Counted from the stretch's first letter, positions 1 to 12,303 are shown. The stretch is DNA of 64,000 nucleotides from Begonia masoniana (GCA_022432975.1 CM039512.1:41957501-42021500); one strand, 5' to 3'. Translations and numbers: made by a program. The notes: generated from the sequence alone by a model not told the origin.

Positions 1-498
1 ACAAACTTCACCTAAAGATATAAAAACCAAAACCCATGTATTCTTACCTTGAAATCCTTGAAAAACTATGGAAAGAAGGAGGAAGAATCTTCGATGGATG
101 GCTGGATCGTGGGAGTAAAGAAAAGGGGAGAAGATGACTAAAACTTTACCATTTTATCCTTTTTAACCTCACCTTTTTCTACATTTTTTTATTCCCTTCC
201 ATAATCTCTTTAAAATTACAATTTAAACCCTCCTTTTCTCCTTTGAATTCCTACGTGAAATGCTCCTTGCATACCACCTTTTCATTCACAAAATTAGTTG
301 CAATTTGATTGGTTATTTAACTTTGACTTTTTCAAACTTTGAATATTCAAACCATAGAATTTTCAAACCTACTCCTTTTGCCTTATCAATTTTCTTTTCC
401 TTCTCTTTGCATGACTTCTAACCCTTCATTCCTAAACTAAACCCTCTAATCGTTACTCTTATGCCTATACGCGTTATAAGAAATTCTTGGGTGTTATA
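1..498 (-). repeat. LTR fragment cut by the window edge (family E-like)
   Basis: Its right end reads like a degraded LTR terminus (gggtgttata, where gggtgttaca is usual). The 60 bases before it, with a motif like acgcgttataagaaattc, match the end of the LTR at 39048-40341. The left part has the same 'ccttgaaa...gaagaggaagaa' leader as that copy. Read on the minus strand this is the start of a Ty3/gypsy-type LTR. No coding sequence is visible. The family link is by eye only. Confidence 0.55.
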
Positions 499-1458
499 AT
501 GAGAATCAATGGTTAGGTTAAAGTTTGGTTAGTTAAGGGCATATATGTAATTTGTGAAATATATATTATAAATGAGGGTTTAGCTAAGGGTTTAGCCACC
601 ACATTTTTCACTTTCCATTTCGGTTCTTAGCTCAGTAGAGCGCTCTAGGAGATTCTCCCTCCTATTTCTCCAGCGATTTCTCCAATCTAGGTGAGTTTCC
701 TTCGTTTACCTTGTGTTCTAGTGGCGAGATAACAGAGGATGTACAATGTGTGTGCTTTGGGAATGCTGTGAATGAGAATAAGTTCGGGTTTTGGTGAAAA
801 ATTGGGAATCCACGATTATCAGAGTTCCAAACTAGTTCTTTAGATTTCTGGTTGATTTAGGATTAAGTTTAGTGAAGATTTGATTAATGTTCTGTTTATG
901 CCTTTAGGTGAGCAAACTTCTGAGGTAGCTTACAACTGAGCATTGTCCAGGAGACCAAGTAAGTAGAGTATGTGTGTGCCTTCGGGCCTACATCACAAAA
1001 CAGTAGGGTTTATGTGTGTTTATGAATGTTTTTCAGTATGTCATGCATCATGTTTTATTGAATGAGAACGAAAATGAATTTACATGTAAAGGCATGGTGA
1101 GACATGGACAGATTGTATCAGATCAGCTATTAAGGGAACTAATCCGCCCCTTAATCTAATAGAGGATTTATACTTTGGGAAAACTGATCCACTTCCCATC
1201 GTACAGAGGGATCAGATCAGCTAATAAGAGAACTAATCTGCCCCTTAATCTAGTAGAGGATTTATACTTTGGGAAAACTGATCCACTTCCCATCGTACAG
1301 AAAGATCAGATCAGAGAAACGAATACAAAAGCAACTGAGATGTGAAAGTAGAAATTGCATGATTAGGATTTATGAATTCAGTATTTCATTCATATTTGCT
1401 CTACTTATTTAGCATTAGGCTAATAAATGAGTTTTGTGATGTAGGTGCTGAGTTTCTG
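499..1458 (+). repeat. LTR fragment, plus orientation, no intact ends
   Basis: It shares an LTR landmark with elements A and B: a 'gcattaggct...gatgtaggtg' block near 1410-1447, which in those LTRs reads 'gcattaggcttatag...gatgtaggtg'. It also has a 'cttcgggcctacatcac' block near 980, similar to 'ttagggccctacatcaca' in B. A TATA-like stretch (atatattataaat) lies near 560. I cannot find the left terminus, and the right side runs into an Athila-like LTR near 1459. No gene is visible. Confidence 0.5.
1117..1314 (+). repeat. 94-bp direct tandem duplication inside the LTR fragment
   Basis: Two copies start with atcagatcagct at 1117 and 1211, a period of 94. A short third start lies at 1305. The copies differ at a few positions, so the duplication is not very recent. 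Confidence 0.85.
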
Positions 1459-1640
1459 TTTGCACTCTATTTTATTGTTTGAATTTTCGTTTAATTCATA
1501 TAACACAATTATCCATGATAAATTATTATTTTTACTTAGATTTAAAGTTTGATAATTTATCCTTGTGGATTCGACTTGTACTTGTTCTTTATTACTTTGA
1601 TAATGGCACGTGCGCTTGCGTTAAGGTCTGATTTTTCACA
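1459..1640 (+). repeat. Athila-like LTR, 3' part
   Basis: The stretch ends in a block typical of Athila/Tat LTR ends ('ccttgtggattcgacttgtacttg' split over 1561-1585, then 'ttttcaca' at 1633-1640). It is followed 10 bases later by a tRNA-Asp primer site. The left boundary is an estimate. Confidence 0.6.
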
Positions 1641-1650
1641 AACAAGTTTT

Positions 1651-1667
1651 TGACGCCGTTGCCGGGA
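1651..1667 (+). other. Primer-binding site, tRNA-Asp type
   Basis: The sequence tgacgccgttgccggga is one or two changes from the complement of the plant tRNA-Asp 3' end, the primer used by Athila/Tat elements. It lies 10 bases after an LTR-like end. Confidence 0.75.
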
Positions 1668-1764
1668 TAATTTTATCAAAATTTTTATCTTTATGAAACA
1701 TCTAAAAAAAGAAATTTAATAATTTTCCTTGTTTCTTTTTCAGGTATCTCATTGTAAAACAAGA

Positions 1765-2538
1765 ATGGCGTACTACAATTATGAATGGTTATATGAGAGA
1801 TTGAATTCAAGACAACAAGTTGCTACAATCATGAAGTTAATCCAACTAGGAGGGACTTGACAGTCTGAGTTTCATCACTTAACAATGTGATTGAGTCAAT
1901 GAGCATGAAATACGAACAGAGGACCATAAATATTTCATACATATTTTGTGGGGTAGCACAGACTAATGACTGTTGTCCATCAAATCTAGAATCAATTTAT
2001 TACGAGAATTTTCAGTGGGACTCACAACAAACAAGTTCAATGATAAAGAAAGTTTCATGCATTTTTTGTGCAAAATATCATGATTATAATAATTTGTGTC
2101 ATATTAATCAAGAATCAGTAAATTATGTAAGTTATAACAACAACAACAACTCATATTCCACACTTAAAATCTTGGTTGGAAACAACATCCAAACTTTCAA
2201 TGGAAATCACAGTAACGGGATGCAACAGCATGAAAGTAAACTCACAATAGCTTATCCTTCAAATTTTTAACAACCAGAATACAATGCAATGCCCCAAGCT
2301 AGGCCAAATAATTTTTTAGAGAATATGCATCAACAACAAATATTATCTTGCAGACTTTAGTTGCTTTAATTAAAAATCTAAAGAATCAATTGCGTCAGAT
2401 AGCTCAAACAATAAATACAAAATATTTTAGACAACTGCCAAATGATATGGAAATCCCAAGAAGAGAAGATAAAGAGCATGGTAAGTCAACAATTATGAGA
2501 AATGGAAGAGAACTAGAAATGGTGCAGAAAAGTAAAAG
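1765..2538 (+). pseudogene. Decayed Athila-like gag, 5' part
   Basis: The Athila-like leader ends near 1765, where an ATG opens a reading frame with several stops. One frame from about 1887 to 2270 keeps cysteine/histidine knuckles (CIFCAKYHDYNNLC), the pattern seen in Athila gag. A second frame near 2348-2540 keeps the later gag block with a PRREDKEHGK...RNGRELE motif. The gene is broken by stops and frameshifts and then split at 2538 by element A. The other half resumes at 19253 after the target duplication aaaag. It cannot encode a working protein. Confidence 0.65.
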
Positions 2539-2749
2539 TGTAGCGACCCGGGAAGGATCGCCACGTACTCCATAACTTTCGTAAACATTGACTCTAAATT
2601 ATGCTCTGTACAATTTCTTTTTTTTTTTTTTGAACTATGCAGCGGAAATACTAATTCTGTAGTCACATTTAGAACCTGGACAATAAAATAAGAAATTTGG
2701 CTGGGGAAATTGAAACCCAAGGGAATCTGCCGAATCTCAACGACAAAAC

Positions 2750-3260
2750 TTCACTCTCATCTGCCGATCACTAAACGACAAAACAGAAGAGAGTTCACAT
2801 CTACCGATAAACTAAGCTACATCATCCGGTTATCCTGTGCATTTCACGTGATTCATTAATCGCCCATCGGCAGATGTAAATTCTCACATCAACCGACAGT
2901 CACGTGCATCCCACACAATTCATTAAACATTCATCGGTAGATATACAAACTGCATCTGCCGATGACGTCAGCCGGCAGATAAACAAACTGCATCTGCCGA
3001 TGACGTCAGCAGGAAAATATATGAACTACATCTGCCGATGACTAGACGACAGAAAAACACTCCTACATCACCCGATAGAAACTCACTATATCTACCGATA
3101 GAAATCTCACTACTTCTACTGATAGGAAAAACCCTTTACATTTACCGACAGATAACATACTACAGCTACTGATAGAAAACACTCTGCATCTACCGACAGA
3201 AAACACTCTGCACCTACTGATAGAGAAACACGTTACTCCTACCGGTAAGACTAAACAACA
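2750..3260. repeat. Degenerate minisatellite in LTR of A (core CATCTNCCG)
   Basis: About twenty imperfect copies of a catctgccgat / catctaccgacag motif lie at irregular 20-30 base spacing. Two carry the palindrome TGACGTCA (2963-2970 and 3001-3008). The first is flanked by inverted arms atctgccg (2954-2961) and cggcagat (2973-2980). The same block is present in the middle and right LTRs (about 10110-10620 and 17095-17605). It lies at the sense 3' end of the LTR, next to the primer site, so it would be transcribed. Confidence 0.8.
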
Positions 3261-3487
3261 TCTCCCAATAGACATGATCATAAGCAAGTCTCAAACTTCT
3301 AGGCTTAACATTTCTATAAACAGAAATCAATGGTTCCCTCAGAGTACCTATAGCGGAAGTCTTAAACAAAAGATATTCAATAAACTGTACCATCCTCAAT
3401 TCAGTAACCATCCAGACAATTTCAAATCCCAGTACTATACATAACTTCATTCCATTTATACTTCTATATTAAAAATCATTACTAACG

Positions 3488-3988
3488 CACTCTGCATCTA
3501 CCGACAGAAAACACTCTGCATCTACCGACAGAAAACACTCTGCATCTACCGACAGAAAACACTCTGCATCTACCGACAGAAAACACTCTGCATCTACCGA
3601 CAGAAAACACTCTGCATCTACCGACAGAAAACACTCTGCATCTACCGACAGAAAACACTCTGCATCTACCGACAGAAAACACTCTGCATCTACCGACAGA
3701 AAACACTCTGCATCTACCGACAGAAAACACTCTGCATCTACCGACAGAAAACACTCTGCATCTACCGACAGAAAACACTCTGCATCTACCGACAGAAAAC
3801 ACTCTGCATCTACCGACAGAAAACACTCTGCATCTACCGACAGAAAACACTCTGCATCTACCGACAGAAAACACTCTGCATCTACCGACAGAAAACACTC
3901 TGCATCTACCGACAGAAAACACTCTGCATCTACCGACAGAAAACACTCTGCATCTACCGACAGAAAACACTCTGCATCTACCGACAGC
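3488..3988. repeat. 24-bp perfect tandem array, about 21 copies
   Basis: The unit is 24 bases (cactctgcatctaccg then acagaaaa) and is essentially invariant from copy to copy. On the minus strand it gives an uninterrupted low-complexity frame of FSVGRCRV repeats, which I regard as an accident of the unit length. The same unit occurs about once at 3180-3210 in the degenerate minisatellite. In the sister LTRs this position holds about 120 bp of unrelated sequence (10856-10976). Confidence 0.95.
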
Positions 3989-5278
3989 TCGTCACCTACA
4001 TCATAAGGTTTAAACTATAAGCCTAATGCTTAGTAAGGAATGCAATATTATCACGAGTGCATGAATGCATAATTCAAAGAAAACATGCTCATAAATCATT
4101 TCTGGTTCATGTTCTTGTTCATACTCGTCATTCATAATCATAGGTCATATTCATCTTTCTTTTCATCATCCATAATCATGGATCATATTCGTCATTCATT
4201 TCATTCATTCATATTCATGGATCGTATTCATCATTCATATTCTTCATTTAGTTGTGTGGATTGAGAGAGGATTTGTGCCGGTAAAGGGGGTCCGACAGTG
4301 AGTTTGATCATGGTCCCTACTGCGGGTCGTATTCATATGTCCTTCTCTGGACTGTGACGTACGCCGAACCACCCCCAACCCTCACCCAACCACGTTGCAG
4401 GGATTTTTATCAACTTATCTTGTTCATGAGAAAACATACTTTCAAAACGTTTTCATGTGCATAAAACATTGAAGATGCATGAACATGGAAATTTCTTAAC
4501 TCACTCTAGCTACAAAACAGAGCATTAATCATCATGGAAATCACTTTCAAACTAAACGTCATCGAGAACACTAGACATCAGCATAAGGGAGTTTCTAATC
4601 ATCGTATAACATTCTACATAGTATCCCTTGATGTAGGGTCCTAATGACCGAGAAACCTATACATTCACTTACCTGGATTCCTTAGCAGTTTCGTGCTTAA
4701 CACTTCAAACTCCTTCACCTGATATCATTCACATTGAAGTAGTTAAAACAAAATCCTAAAAGTCCTAACCAATAGTCATCCTAGAATCTAGTCACTAAAG
4801 TCATTCCAAATCTAATAGTCTAACACTCTGCGTGCAGTCTGAAATCCGAAACCCAAAATAGACAGATTCAATTAATGACAGCTCAGGTTGGTCATCTTAA
4901 ATGTTCAGAATCGAGTCGGAATGACATTACCAAACTCGGGTTTTACTATGTCTTTATTAATACTCGGCCATTGAAGAGTCCAGGACTTCAACACTAAACT
5001 GATAACAGAGCTAATCAAATAGCAGAAAAGTTACATTGCCAAACTCATACCTCGGGCGTAGAGTATCCGAGAAAAGGCAAGGAAACCGATTGCCGGAAGG
5101 GAAATTTCCAGCTGACAGAAGGCGGGAGCTTGGGAGAGAAGAAATCGCCGGATATTTGGGATGTCGGCTACAGTGGTTTAAATGAGGTTTGAATCCTTTC
5201 CTTTTCTTTAAATACTGGCCTCAATCCTCCTTTATTACAACTTTGCCACTCAACCTGGCCGTTACCTCGGGTGTTACA

Positions 5279-5291
5279 TCCACCCCTCCTT
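5279..5291 (-). other. Polypurine tract of element A
   Basis: On the minus strand aaggaggggtgga directly precedes the LTR start tgtaacaccc. This is the expected place for the plus-strand primer of a gypsy element. The same tract is at 12263-12275. Confidence 0.75.
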
Positions 5292-5319
5292 AAACAAAAT
5301 TTTCGTCCCCGAAAATTGA

Positions 5320-8253
5320 TCAACCAAACAACTCTGGATACTTGTCTAACATGTCCTGTCGTCGCTCCCACGTGGCTTCTTCAATGCCACGGTTCCTCCA
5401 TAAAACTTTGACCAACGGAATCTCTTTATTCCTCAGAGTCTTCACTGCAGATTCCAAAATTTGTACAAGCTTCTCTTCATACATTAATGTCGGCTCAATC
5501 TCAACTTCTGTTGGCTGAACTACTTGCATCGGATCTCGTATGCATTTCCTTAACATTGACACGTGAAAGACATTGTGAACCTTATCCAATGATGGAGGCA
5601 ATTTCAGTCTGTAAGCTGTACTACCGATTCTAGCTAGAACAGGGAAAGGTCCAACAAATCGTGGAGTAAGTTTTCCCCTCTTGCCAAATCTCAGGACTCC
5701 TCTAAATGGTGAAATTTTCAGGAGTACTTCATCACCAACAGCAAATTCCAGATCCCTTCTCCTTTGATCTGCATAACTCTTCTGCCGGCTTTGAGCAGTT
5801 AACATTCTTTTCCTAATAGTGGCAATCTTGTCTGACATCTGTTGCAATAACTTAGGACCTAGGAGTTTCGCTTCGCCAACTTCATCCCAATACAAAGGTG
5901 ATCTACATTTCCTACCATACAACGCTTCATAAGGCGCCATACCAATAGTGGACTGGTAACTGTTATTATAAGAGAACTCAACCAAGGGTAAGTATCGGCT
6001 CCAAGATGCTTGAAAGTCCAGCACACAAGCCCTCAACATATCCTCAAGTATTTGAATAGTCCTTTCCGATTGGGCATCTGTTTGTGGATGGAAAGCAGTA
6101 CTAAAGGTTAGCTTTGTTCCTAACGTGTCTTGCAAACTTTTCCAAAATCGCGAGGTGAACCTGGGATCACGATCAGAGACAATGGATACTGGTATTCCAT
6201 GTAGCCTTAGAATTTCTTGAACATACAAGTTTGCAAGTTGGTCCATTGTGTAGGTCATCTTTACCGGTAGGAAATGAGCTGATTTGGTCATTCTGTCAAT
6301 CACGACCCAAATACCATCATGTCCTTTAGTTGTCTTAGGCAATCCCACGACGAAATCCATTGCTATGCGTTCCCACTTCCACTCGGGAATAGGTAGAGGC
6401 TGAAGGGTACCCCCAGGGCGTTGATGTTCTGCCTTAACTTGTTGGCATACCAAACATGATTCGACAAACTTAGCCACATCCCTCTTCATATTTGGCCACC
6501 AATAATGTAACCTTAAATCCCGATACATCTTGGTGTTACCAGGATGCACAGAGAAAGAAGATGAATGAGCTTCGGCCAAGATTATTTTACGCAACCCTTC
6601 ATCATTAGGGACATACCATCTATCTCTAAACCTCAGAATCCCATCCTTGGAGAGACTAAACTCGGAGGTGGTGTCCATCACCTTGTTCATCATTCTGCTA
6701 TCCTCCTCTGAGTTCTTCTGTTGTGCTTCTTTGATCATTTCCAAAATGGTTGGTTGGATGGTTAGAGTAGCAAGTAGACCTGGCAGTTCAGAAACTAACT
6801 CCAATTCCAAATTCTGAATCTCTGTCCTCAAAGGTATAGACATAGTTGATACAACGGTTTGCATTGTAGTCGACATTCTGCTCAGTGCGTCGGCTACAGA
6901 GTTAGCCTTACCTGGGTGATACTTGATTTCAAAGTCATAATCCTTTACAAATTCTAGCCAACGTCTTTGTCTCATGTTTAATTCTCTTTGAGTGAAGAGG
7001 TATTTCAAGCTCTTATGGTCAGAAAATACTTCACACTGTCGTCCATACAAATAGTGTCTCCAAATCTTTAGTGCAAAAACAACTGCAGCTAGTTCCAAAT
7101 CGTGAGTGGGGTAGTTCTGCTCATAACTCTTTAGCTGCCTAGAAGCATACGCTATGACTTTGCCTTCTTGCATCAAAACACATCCTAGTCCAACTTTGGA
7201 TGCATCACAATAAACACTAAACTTCCCTTCTTCGGTTGGGAGGGTCAATAGTGGAGCTGTCGTTAACTTTAGCTTAAGTGTCTGGAAGCCATCTTCACAA
7301 GCTTCGGTCCAAGAGTACTTGGTGTCCTTCTTTGTCAAACTAGTTAAAGGCTTAGCTATCATAGAAAATCTCTTAATAAACTTCCTATAATAACCTGCCA
7401 AACCAAGGAAACTACGGACTTCACCAACATTCCTTGGCTGTGGCCAGTCCTTAACTGCCTGAATTTTTGTTGGGTCCACAGAAATGCCATCAGCAGAAAT
7501 CACATGGCCGAGGAAATTAACCTTGTCCAACCAAAATTCACACTTGGACAATTTAGCATAAAGCTGGTGTTCCTTCAATGTTGTCAAAACTATTCTTAAA
7601 TGCTCTGCATGGTCGGCTTTTGTCCGTGAGTATATCAGGATGTCATCTATGAATACAATTACAAATTTGTCCAAATACTCCCGAAACACACGGTTCATTA
7701 AGTCCATAAAGGCTGCAGGTGCATTGGTCAGTCCAAATGACATGACCAGGAATTCATAATGTCCATAACGGGTCCTAAAAGTTGTCTTTGGTATATCACT
7801 TTCCTTAACCTTCAGTTGGTAATACCCCGAACGCAAATCTATTTTTGAAAACACTCTTGCTCCGTGCAGTTGATCAAACAAATCATCAATTCGGGGCAAG
7901 GGGTACTTATTCTTGATTGTCAACTTATTTAGTTCTCTGTAGTCTATGCACATTCTAAGGGAACAATCTTTCTTCTTAACGAATAATACAGGTGCACCCC
8001 AAGGAGAACTACTAGAGCGGATGAATCCCTTGTCTACCAATTCCTGTAATTGGACTTTTAACTCCTTTAGTTCAATAGGCGCCATGCGATAAGGATTCTT
8101 AGACACAGGTAATGCCTCAGGATAGGTATCAATTACAAACTCAATTTCCCTATCAGGTGGTAATCCTGGCAATTCATCCATGAATGCCTCAGGGAACTCT
8201 CGGACTATGGAAATATCTTGTAACTCTATCCTATTCTTCACTCGAGTATCCAT
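5320..8253 (-). CDS. Element A left copy: pol (RT, RNase H, integrase, chromodomain), open frame
   Basis: A 977-residue open frame encodes the enzymes of reverse transcription and integration. Domains in order: reverse transcriptase with the FIDD active-site box at about residues 203-206; RNase H starting with the [10 protein letters not shown] motif near 340; an integrase zinc finger (HPGNTKMY...CLVCQQ) near 572-608; an integrase core with the aspartates in MDFVVG and SDRDPRF and the glutamate in QSERTIQ; and a C-terminal chromodomain ending in [15 protein letters not shown]. The frame is unbroken. It is separated from gag/protease upstream by an in-frame TGA, whereas in element B gag and pol are one frame. 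The ATG at its start is the first after that stop and may not be used. Host function: none. Confidence 0.9.
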   Translation of the reverse strand: MDTRVKNRIELQDISIVREFPEAFMDELPGLPPDREIEFVIDTYPEALPVSKNPYRMAPIELKELKVQLQELVDKGFIRSSSSPWGAPVLFVKKKDCSLRMCIDYRELNKLTIKNKYPLPRIDDLFDQLHGARVFSKIDLRSGYYQLKVKESDIPKTTFRTRYGHYEFLVMSFGLTNAPAAFMDLMNRVFREYLDKFVIVFIDDILIYSRTKADHAEHLRIVLTTLKEHQLYAKLSKCEFWLDKVNFLGHVISADGISVDPTKIQAVKDWPQPRNVGEVRSFLGLAGYYRKFIKRFSMIAKPLTSLTKKDTKYSWTEACEDGFQTLKLKLTTAPLLTLPTEEGKFSVYCDASKVGLGCVLMQEGKVIAYASRQLKSYEQNYPTHDLELAAVVFALKIWRHYLYGRQCEVFSDHKSLKYLFTQRELNMRQRRWLEFVKDYDFEIKYHPGKANSVADALSRMSTTMQTVVSTMSIPLRTEIQNLELELVSELPGLLATLTIQPTILEMIKEAQQKNSEEDSRMMNKVMDTTSEFSLSKDGILRFRDRWYVPNDEGLRKIILAEAHSSSFSVHPGNTKMYRDLRLHYWWPNMKRDVAKFVESCLVCQQVKAEHQRPGGTLQPLPIPEWKWERIAMDFVVGLPKTTKGHDGIWVVIDRMTKSAHFLPVKMTYTMDQLANLYVQEILRLHGIPVSIVSDRDPRFTSRFWKSLQDTLGTKLTFSTAFHPQTDAQSERTIQILEDMLRACVLDFQASWSRYLPLVEFSYNNSYQSTIGMAPYEALYGRKCRSPLYWDEVGEAKLLGPKLLQQMSDKIATIRKRMLTAQSRQKSYADQRRRDLEFAVGDEVLLKISPFRGVLRFGKRGKLTPRFVGPFPVLARIGSTAYRLKLPPSLDKVHNVFHVSMLRKCIRDPMQVVQPTEVEIEPTLMYEEKLVQILESAVKTLRNKEIPLVKVLWRNRGIEEATWERRQDMLDKYPELFG

Positions 8254-8262
8254 TACGCTAGC

Positions 8263-9740
8263 TCAGTAACATTCACAACCATCTTTTAATATCCGTTGGG
8301 CCTCACGTGAGGTTATAATCCGTATTTTACTAAATTTTGGGATAGCTTGGAAGGTATAACGATCTCTATTTGGGGGTCGAAACTCAACTAGTCCAGACCT
8401 ACAACTTATCGTGGCATAATGCCTGGATAACCAATTCATCCCTAATATCACCTCATACCCTTTCATGTCAATTACAACCAGCTCTCCATATAACTTCTTA
8501 TCTCCCAAGGACACGATGTCACCTCTCACTATCTGTTCGGAATACAAGGACTTTCCTGATGGTAACATCACACTATATGGTCTCTTAGCTGGTAAGCATT
8601 CTAACCTATGCTTGCATACAAATAAGGTTGCAATAAATGAGTGTGTGGCCCCCGTGTCAATAAGTGTGTAAGCAGAAATACCACAGATCATTATTGTAAC
8701 TGTTATGACCGTATGCTGCATGGTATCTTCATCTTCCATCATTGCATAGACTCTAGGTGCTACCCTTGCACGGTTTGGATCTGGCGGCATGGGGCAGTCT
8801 CTGGCTATGTGTCCAACTTTATCACATCTGAAGCATCGCCCAGAATGCAACTTGCACTCACCATGGTGGTTCTTCTGGCAGTTGGAGCATAGAGGGGCCA
8901 ATAGTCGTTTCCCCTTCTCTTGGTCATCATTCTGGTTGAGGGGTCTCTTTATACCTTGCTGTTGTTGCTGTGGTCCCCTGTTCTGTTGCGGCTGCCAACC
9001 TTTGTTCTGACGTGGTGGCGGCTGAGTTTCATTCGTGAACTTCCTTGGTTGTTCACGCTGTGCATATGCTGTCATCTCAGCCTCTTCCAACTCCAAGGCC
9101 TTAGCCGTCACATCACCATAAGGTACATTGTGTATCCCAGCAGTCTTCACTTTCATGTACAAACTCGGCTTCAGTCCTTTAACAAATTGGTAATCTTGTC
9201 CTCATCATCCTCAATCATTCGAGAGGCAAATCGTGACAAGGCATCAAACTTGCATATGTAGTCCGTCACAGAGCCAGTTTGTCGTAGATTCATGAACTCC
9301 TTCTTCTTGGTGGCCCGAACAGTCCTATTAAAGTACTTGTCAAAGAAAGCAGTCTTGAACATTTCCCAGGTCATAGCTCCAGTATTAGCGGTGTTCTGGA
9401 TCGAGTCCCACCAATGCCTTGCACTTAACTCCAAATGAAAGATAGCATAGGTGACCTTATCCCCTTCATCAACCTTCGCATATTTAAACATGTCTTCTAT
9501 CTTTCGAATCCACTCCTCAGCATAAATAGGATCTGTAACATGTCCATTAAATACCGGGGGTCGAAGCCGGTGAAAATGCTCACCCCCATGATCATGAGTT
9601 GCATCATTACTGGAGTTGCCTTGTTCCTCCTTAGCAGTCATCAGTTGTTTGATCTGGTGAGATTGGCGCATGACCAACTCTGTCAACTGAGCAATGGTAT
9701 TGCTATCTTCATTGGTTTCTCTCTACTGACCTCTAACCAT
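8263..9740 (-). pseudogene. Element A left copy: gag-protease, frameshifted
   Basis: The product would be the capsid/nucleocapsid and aspartic protease. Visible are the gag core (WIRKIEDMFKYAKV), a CCHC knuckle (CFRCDKVGHIARDC), a glutamine-rich linker, and the protease site IDTGATHS. Two defects break it: a TAG at codon 6 (9723-9725), where element B has CAA, and a one-base loss near 9193 relative to the right-hand copy, which splits the frame. The TGA ending the protease part at 8263 is shared with the right-hand copy. Not functional as it stands. Confidence 0.88.
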
Positions 9741-9887
9741 ATTGGGGTTCCTAAACACATAGTTATAGATACATCTTAACTTAGTGACATTTACTGAAGT
9801 CATAAATACTTACAGTTGCTGGAGAGTACTCAAGTGACAATCTGTGCTGGGAGGCAGTCTACAGAATCGGTTTTAGAACCTGGTTTA

Positions 9888-9899
9888 GCTTTGATACCA
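9888..9899 (-). other. Primer-binding site, left internal region of A
   Basis: On the minus strand tggtatcaaagc lies four bases after the LTR end. It is one base from the complement of the initiator tRNA-Met 3' end (tggtatcagagc) seen exactly in Cassandra in this window. Confidence 0.8.
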
Positions 9900-9903
9900 T
9901 AAT

Positions 9904-12262
9904 TGTAGCGACCCGGGAAGGATCGCCACGTACTCCATAACTTTCGTAAACATTGACTATAAATTATGCTCTGTACAATTTATTTTTTTTTTTTTTTGAA
10001 CTATGCAGCGGAAATACTAATTGTGTAGTCACATTTAGAACCTGGACAATAAAATAAGACATTTGGCTGGGGAAATTGAAACCCAAGGGCATCTGCCGAA
10101 TCTTAACGACAAAACTTCGCTCTCATCTGCCGATCACTAAACGACAAAACAGAAGAGAGTTCACATCTACCGATAAACTAAGCTACATCATCCGGTTATC
10201 CTGTGCATTTCACGTGATTCATTAATCGCCCATCGGCAGATGTAAATTCTCACATCAACCGACAGTCACGTGCATCCCACACAATTCATTAAACATTCAT
10301 CGGTAGATATACAAACTACATCTGCCGATGACGTCAGCCGGCAGATAAACAAACTGCATCTGCCGATGACGTCAGCAGGAAAATATATGAACTACATCTG
10401 CCGATGACTAGACGACAGAAAAACACTCCTACATCACCCGATAGAAACTCACTATATCTACCGATAGAAATCTCACTACTTCTACCGATAGGAAAAACCC
10501 TTTACATTTACCGACAGATAACATACTACATCTACTGATAGAAAACACTCTGCATCTACCGACAGAAAACACTCTGCACCTACCGATAGAGAAACACGTT
10601 ACTCCTACCGGTAAGACTAAACAACATCTCCCAATAGACATGATCATAAGCAAGTCTCAAACTTCCTAGGCTTAACATTTCTATAAACAGAAATCAATGG
10701 TTCCCTCAGAGTACCTATAGCGGAAGTCTTAAACAAAAGATATTCAATAAACTGTACCATCCTCAATTCAGTAACCATCCAGACAATTTCAAATCCCAGT
10801 ACTATAACATAACTTCATTCCATTTATACTTCTATATTAAAAATCATTACTAACGTTCATAGAGCAAAAACCAGAGTTTCCATCACCATCCAGCCACCGA
10901 CTTGCACCTTGAGCACCATCCAGCAACCCAAGCTAGACTTCATCGTTAAACTTGAGTCCCTCACCTGAAAACTCGTCACCTACATCATAAGGTTTAAACT
11001 ATAAGCCTAATGCTTAGTAAGGAATGCAATACTATCACGAGTGCATGAATGCATAATTCAAAGAAAACATGCTCATAAATCATTTCTGGTTCATGTTCTT
11101 GTTCATACTCGTCATTCATAATCATAGGTCATATTCATCTTTCTTTTCATCATCCATAATCATGGATCATATTCGTCATTCATTTCATTCATTCATATTC
11201 ATGGATCGTATTCATCATTCATATTCTTCATTTAGTTGTGTGGATTGAGAGAGGATTTGTGCCGGTAAAGGGGGTCCGACAGTGAGTTTGATCATGGTCC
11301 CTACTGCGGGTCGTATTCATATGTCCTTCTCTGGACTGTGACTTACGCCGAACCACCCCCAACCCTCACCCAACCACGTTGCAGGGATTTTTATCAACTT
11401 ATCTTGTTCATGAGAAAACATACTTTCAAAACGTTTTCATGTGCATAAAACATTGAAGATGCATGAACATGGAAATTTCTTAACTCACTCTAGCTACAGA
11501 ACAGAGCAATAATCATCATGGAAATCACTTTCGAACTAAACGTCATCGAGAATACTAGACATCAGCATAAGGGAGTTTCTAATCATCGTATAACATTCTA
11601 CATAGTATCCCTTGATGTAGGGTCCTAATGACCGAGAAACCTATACGTTCACTTACCTGGATTCCTTAGCAGTTTCGTGCTTAACACTTCAAACTCCTTC
11701 ACCTGATATCATTCACATTGAAGTAGTTAAAACAAAATCCTAAAAGTCCTAACCAATAGTCATCCTAGAATCTAGTCACTAAAGTCATTCCAAATCTAAT
11801 AGTCTAACACTCTGCGTGCAGTCTGAAATCCGAAACCCAAAATAGACAGATTCAATTAATGACAGCTCAGGTTGGTCATCTTAAATGTTCAGAATCGAGT
11901 CGGAATGACATTACCAAACTCGGGTTTTACTATGTCTTTATTAATACTCGGCCATTGAAGAGTCCAGGACTTCAACACTAAACTGATAACAGAGCTAATC
12001 AAATAGCAGAAAAGTTACATTGCCAAACTCATACCTCGGGTGTAGAGTATCCGAGAAAAGGCAAGGAAACCGATTGCCGGAAGGGAAATTTCCAGCTGAC
12101 AGAAGGCAGGAGCTTGGGAGAGAAGAAATCGCCGGATATTGGGGATGTCGGCTACAGTGGTTTAAATGAGGTTTGAATCCTTTCCTTTTCTTTAAATACT
12201 GGCCTCAATCCTCCTTTATTACAACTTTGCCACTCAACCTGGCCGTTACCTCGGGTGTTACA
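9904..12262 (-). repeat. Element A, middle shared LTR
   Basis: It starts tgtagcgacccggg and ends gggtgttaca, 2359 bp. By eye it is nearly identical to the right LTR and shares with it bases that differ from the left LTR, such as 'gtgacttacg' where the left has 'gtgacgtacg'. It serves as 3' LTR for the right internal region and 5' LTR for the left one, and has no target duplication of its own. Confidence 0.92.
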
Positions 12263-12303
12263 TCCACCCCTCCTTAAACAAAATTTTCGTCCCCGAAAAT
12301 TGA

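Larger units (their letters stand above)
2539..5278 (-). repeat. Element A, outer 3' LTR (left), with array insertion
   Basis: The LTR starts tgtagcgacccggg on the plus strand and ends gggtgttaca. It is about 380 bp longer than its two sister LTRs because about 120 bp near 3488 are replaced by a 24-bp tandem array. It differs from the other two LTRs at a scatter of bases that those two share with each other. That pattern is expected if the middle LTR came from the right-hand one. Confidence 0.92.

Noticed and set aside
3482..3970. Long minus-strand frame of FSVGRCRV repeats
   Set aside because: The unit is 24 bases with no stop in that frame, so any copy number gives an open frame. There is no start context or flanking coding sequence.
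3488..3988. CRISPR-like regular repeat
   Set aside because: The copies are head to tail with no spacers, and the context is a plant retrotransposon LTR.
8370..9261. Plus-strand frames over the gag of A, repeated at 15353-16220
   Set aside because: They are antisense to a gag/protease frame with clear zinc-knuckle and protease motifs.
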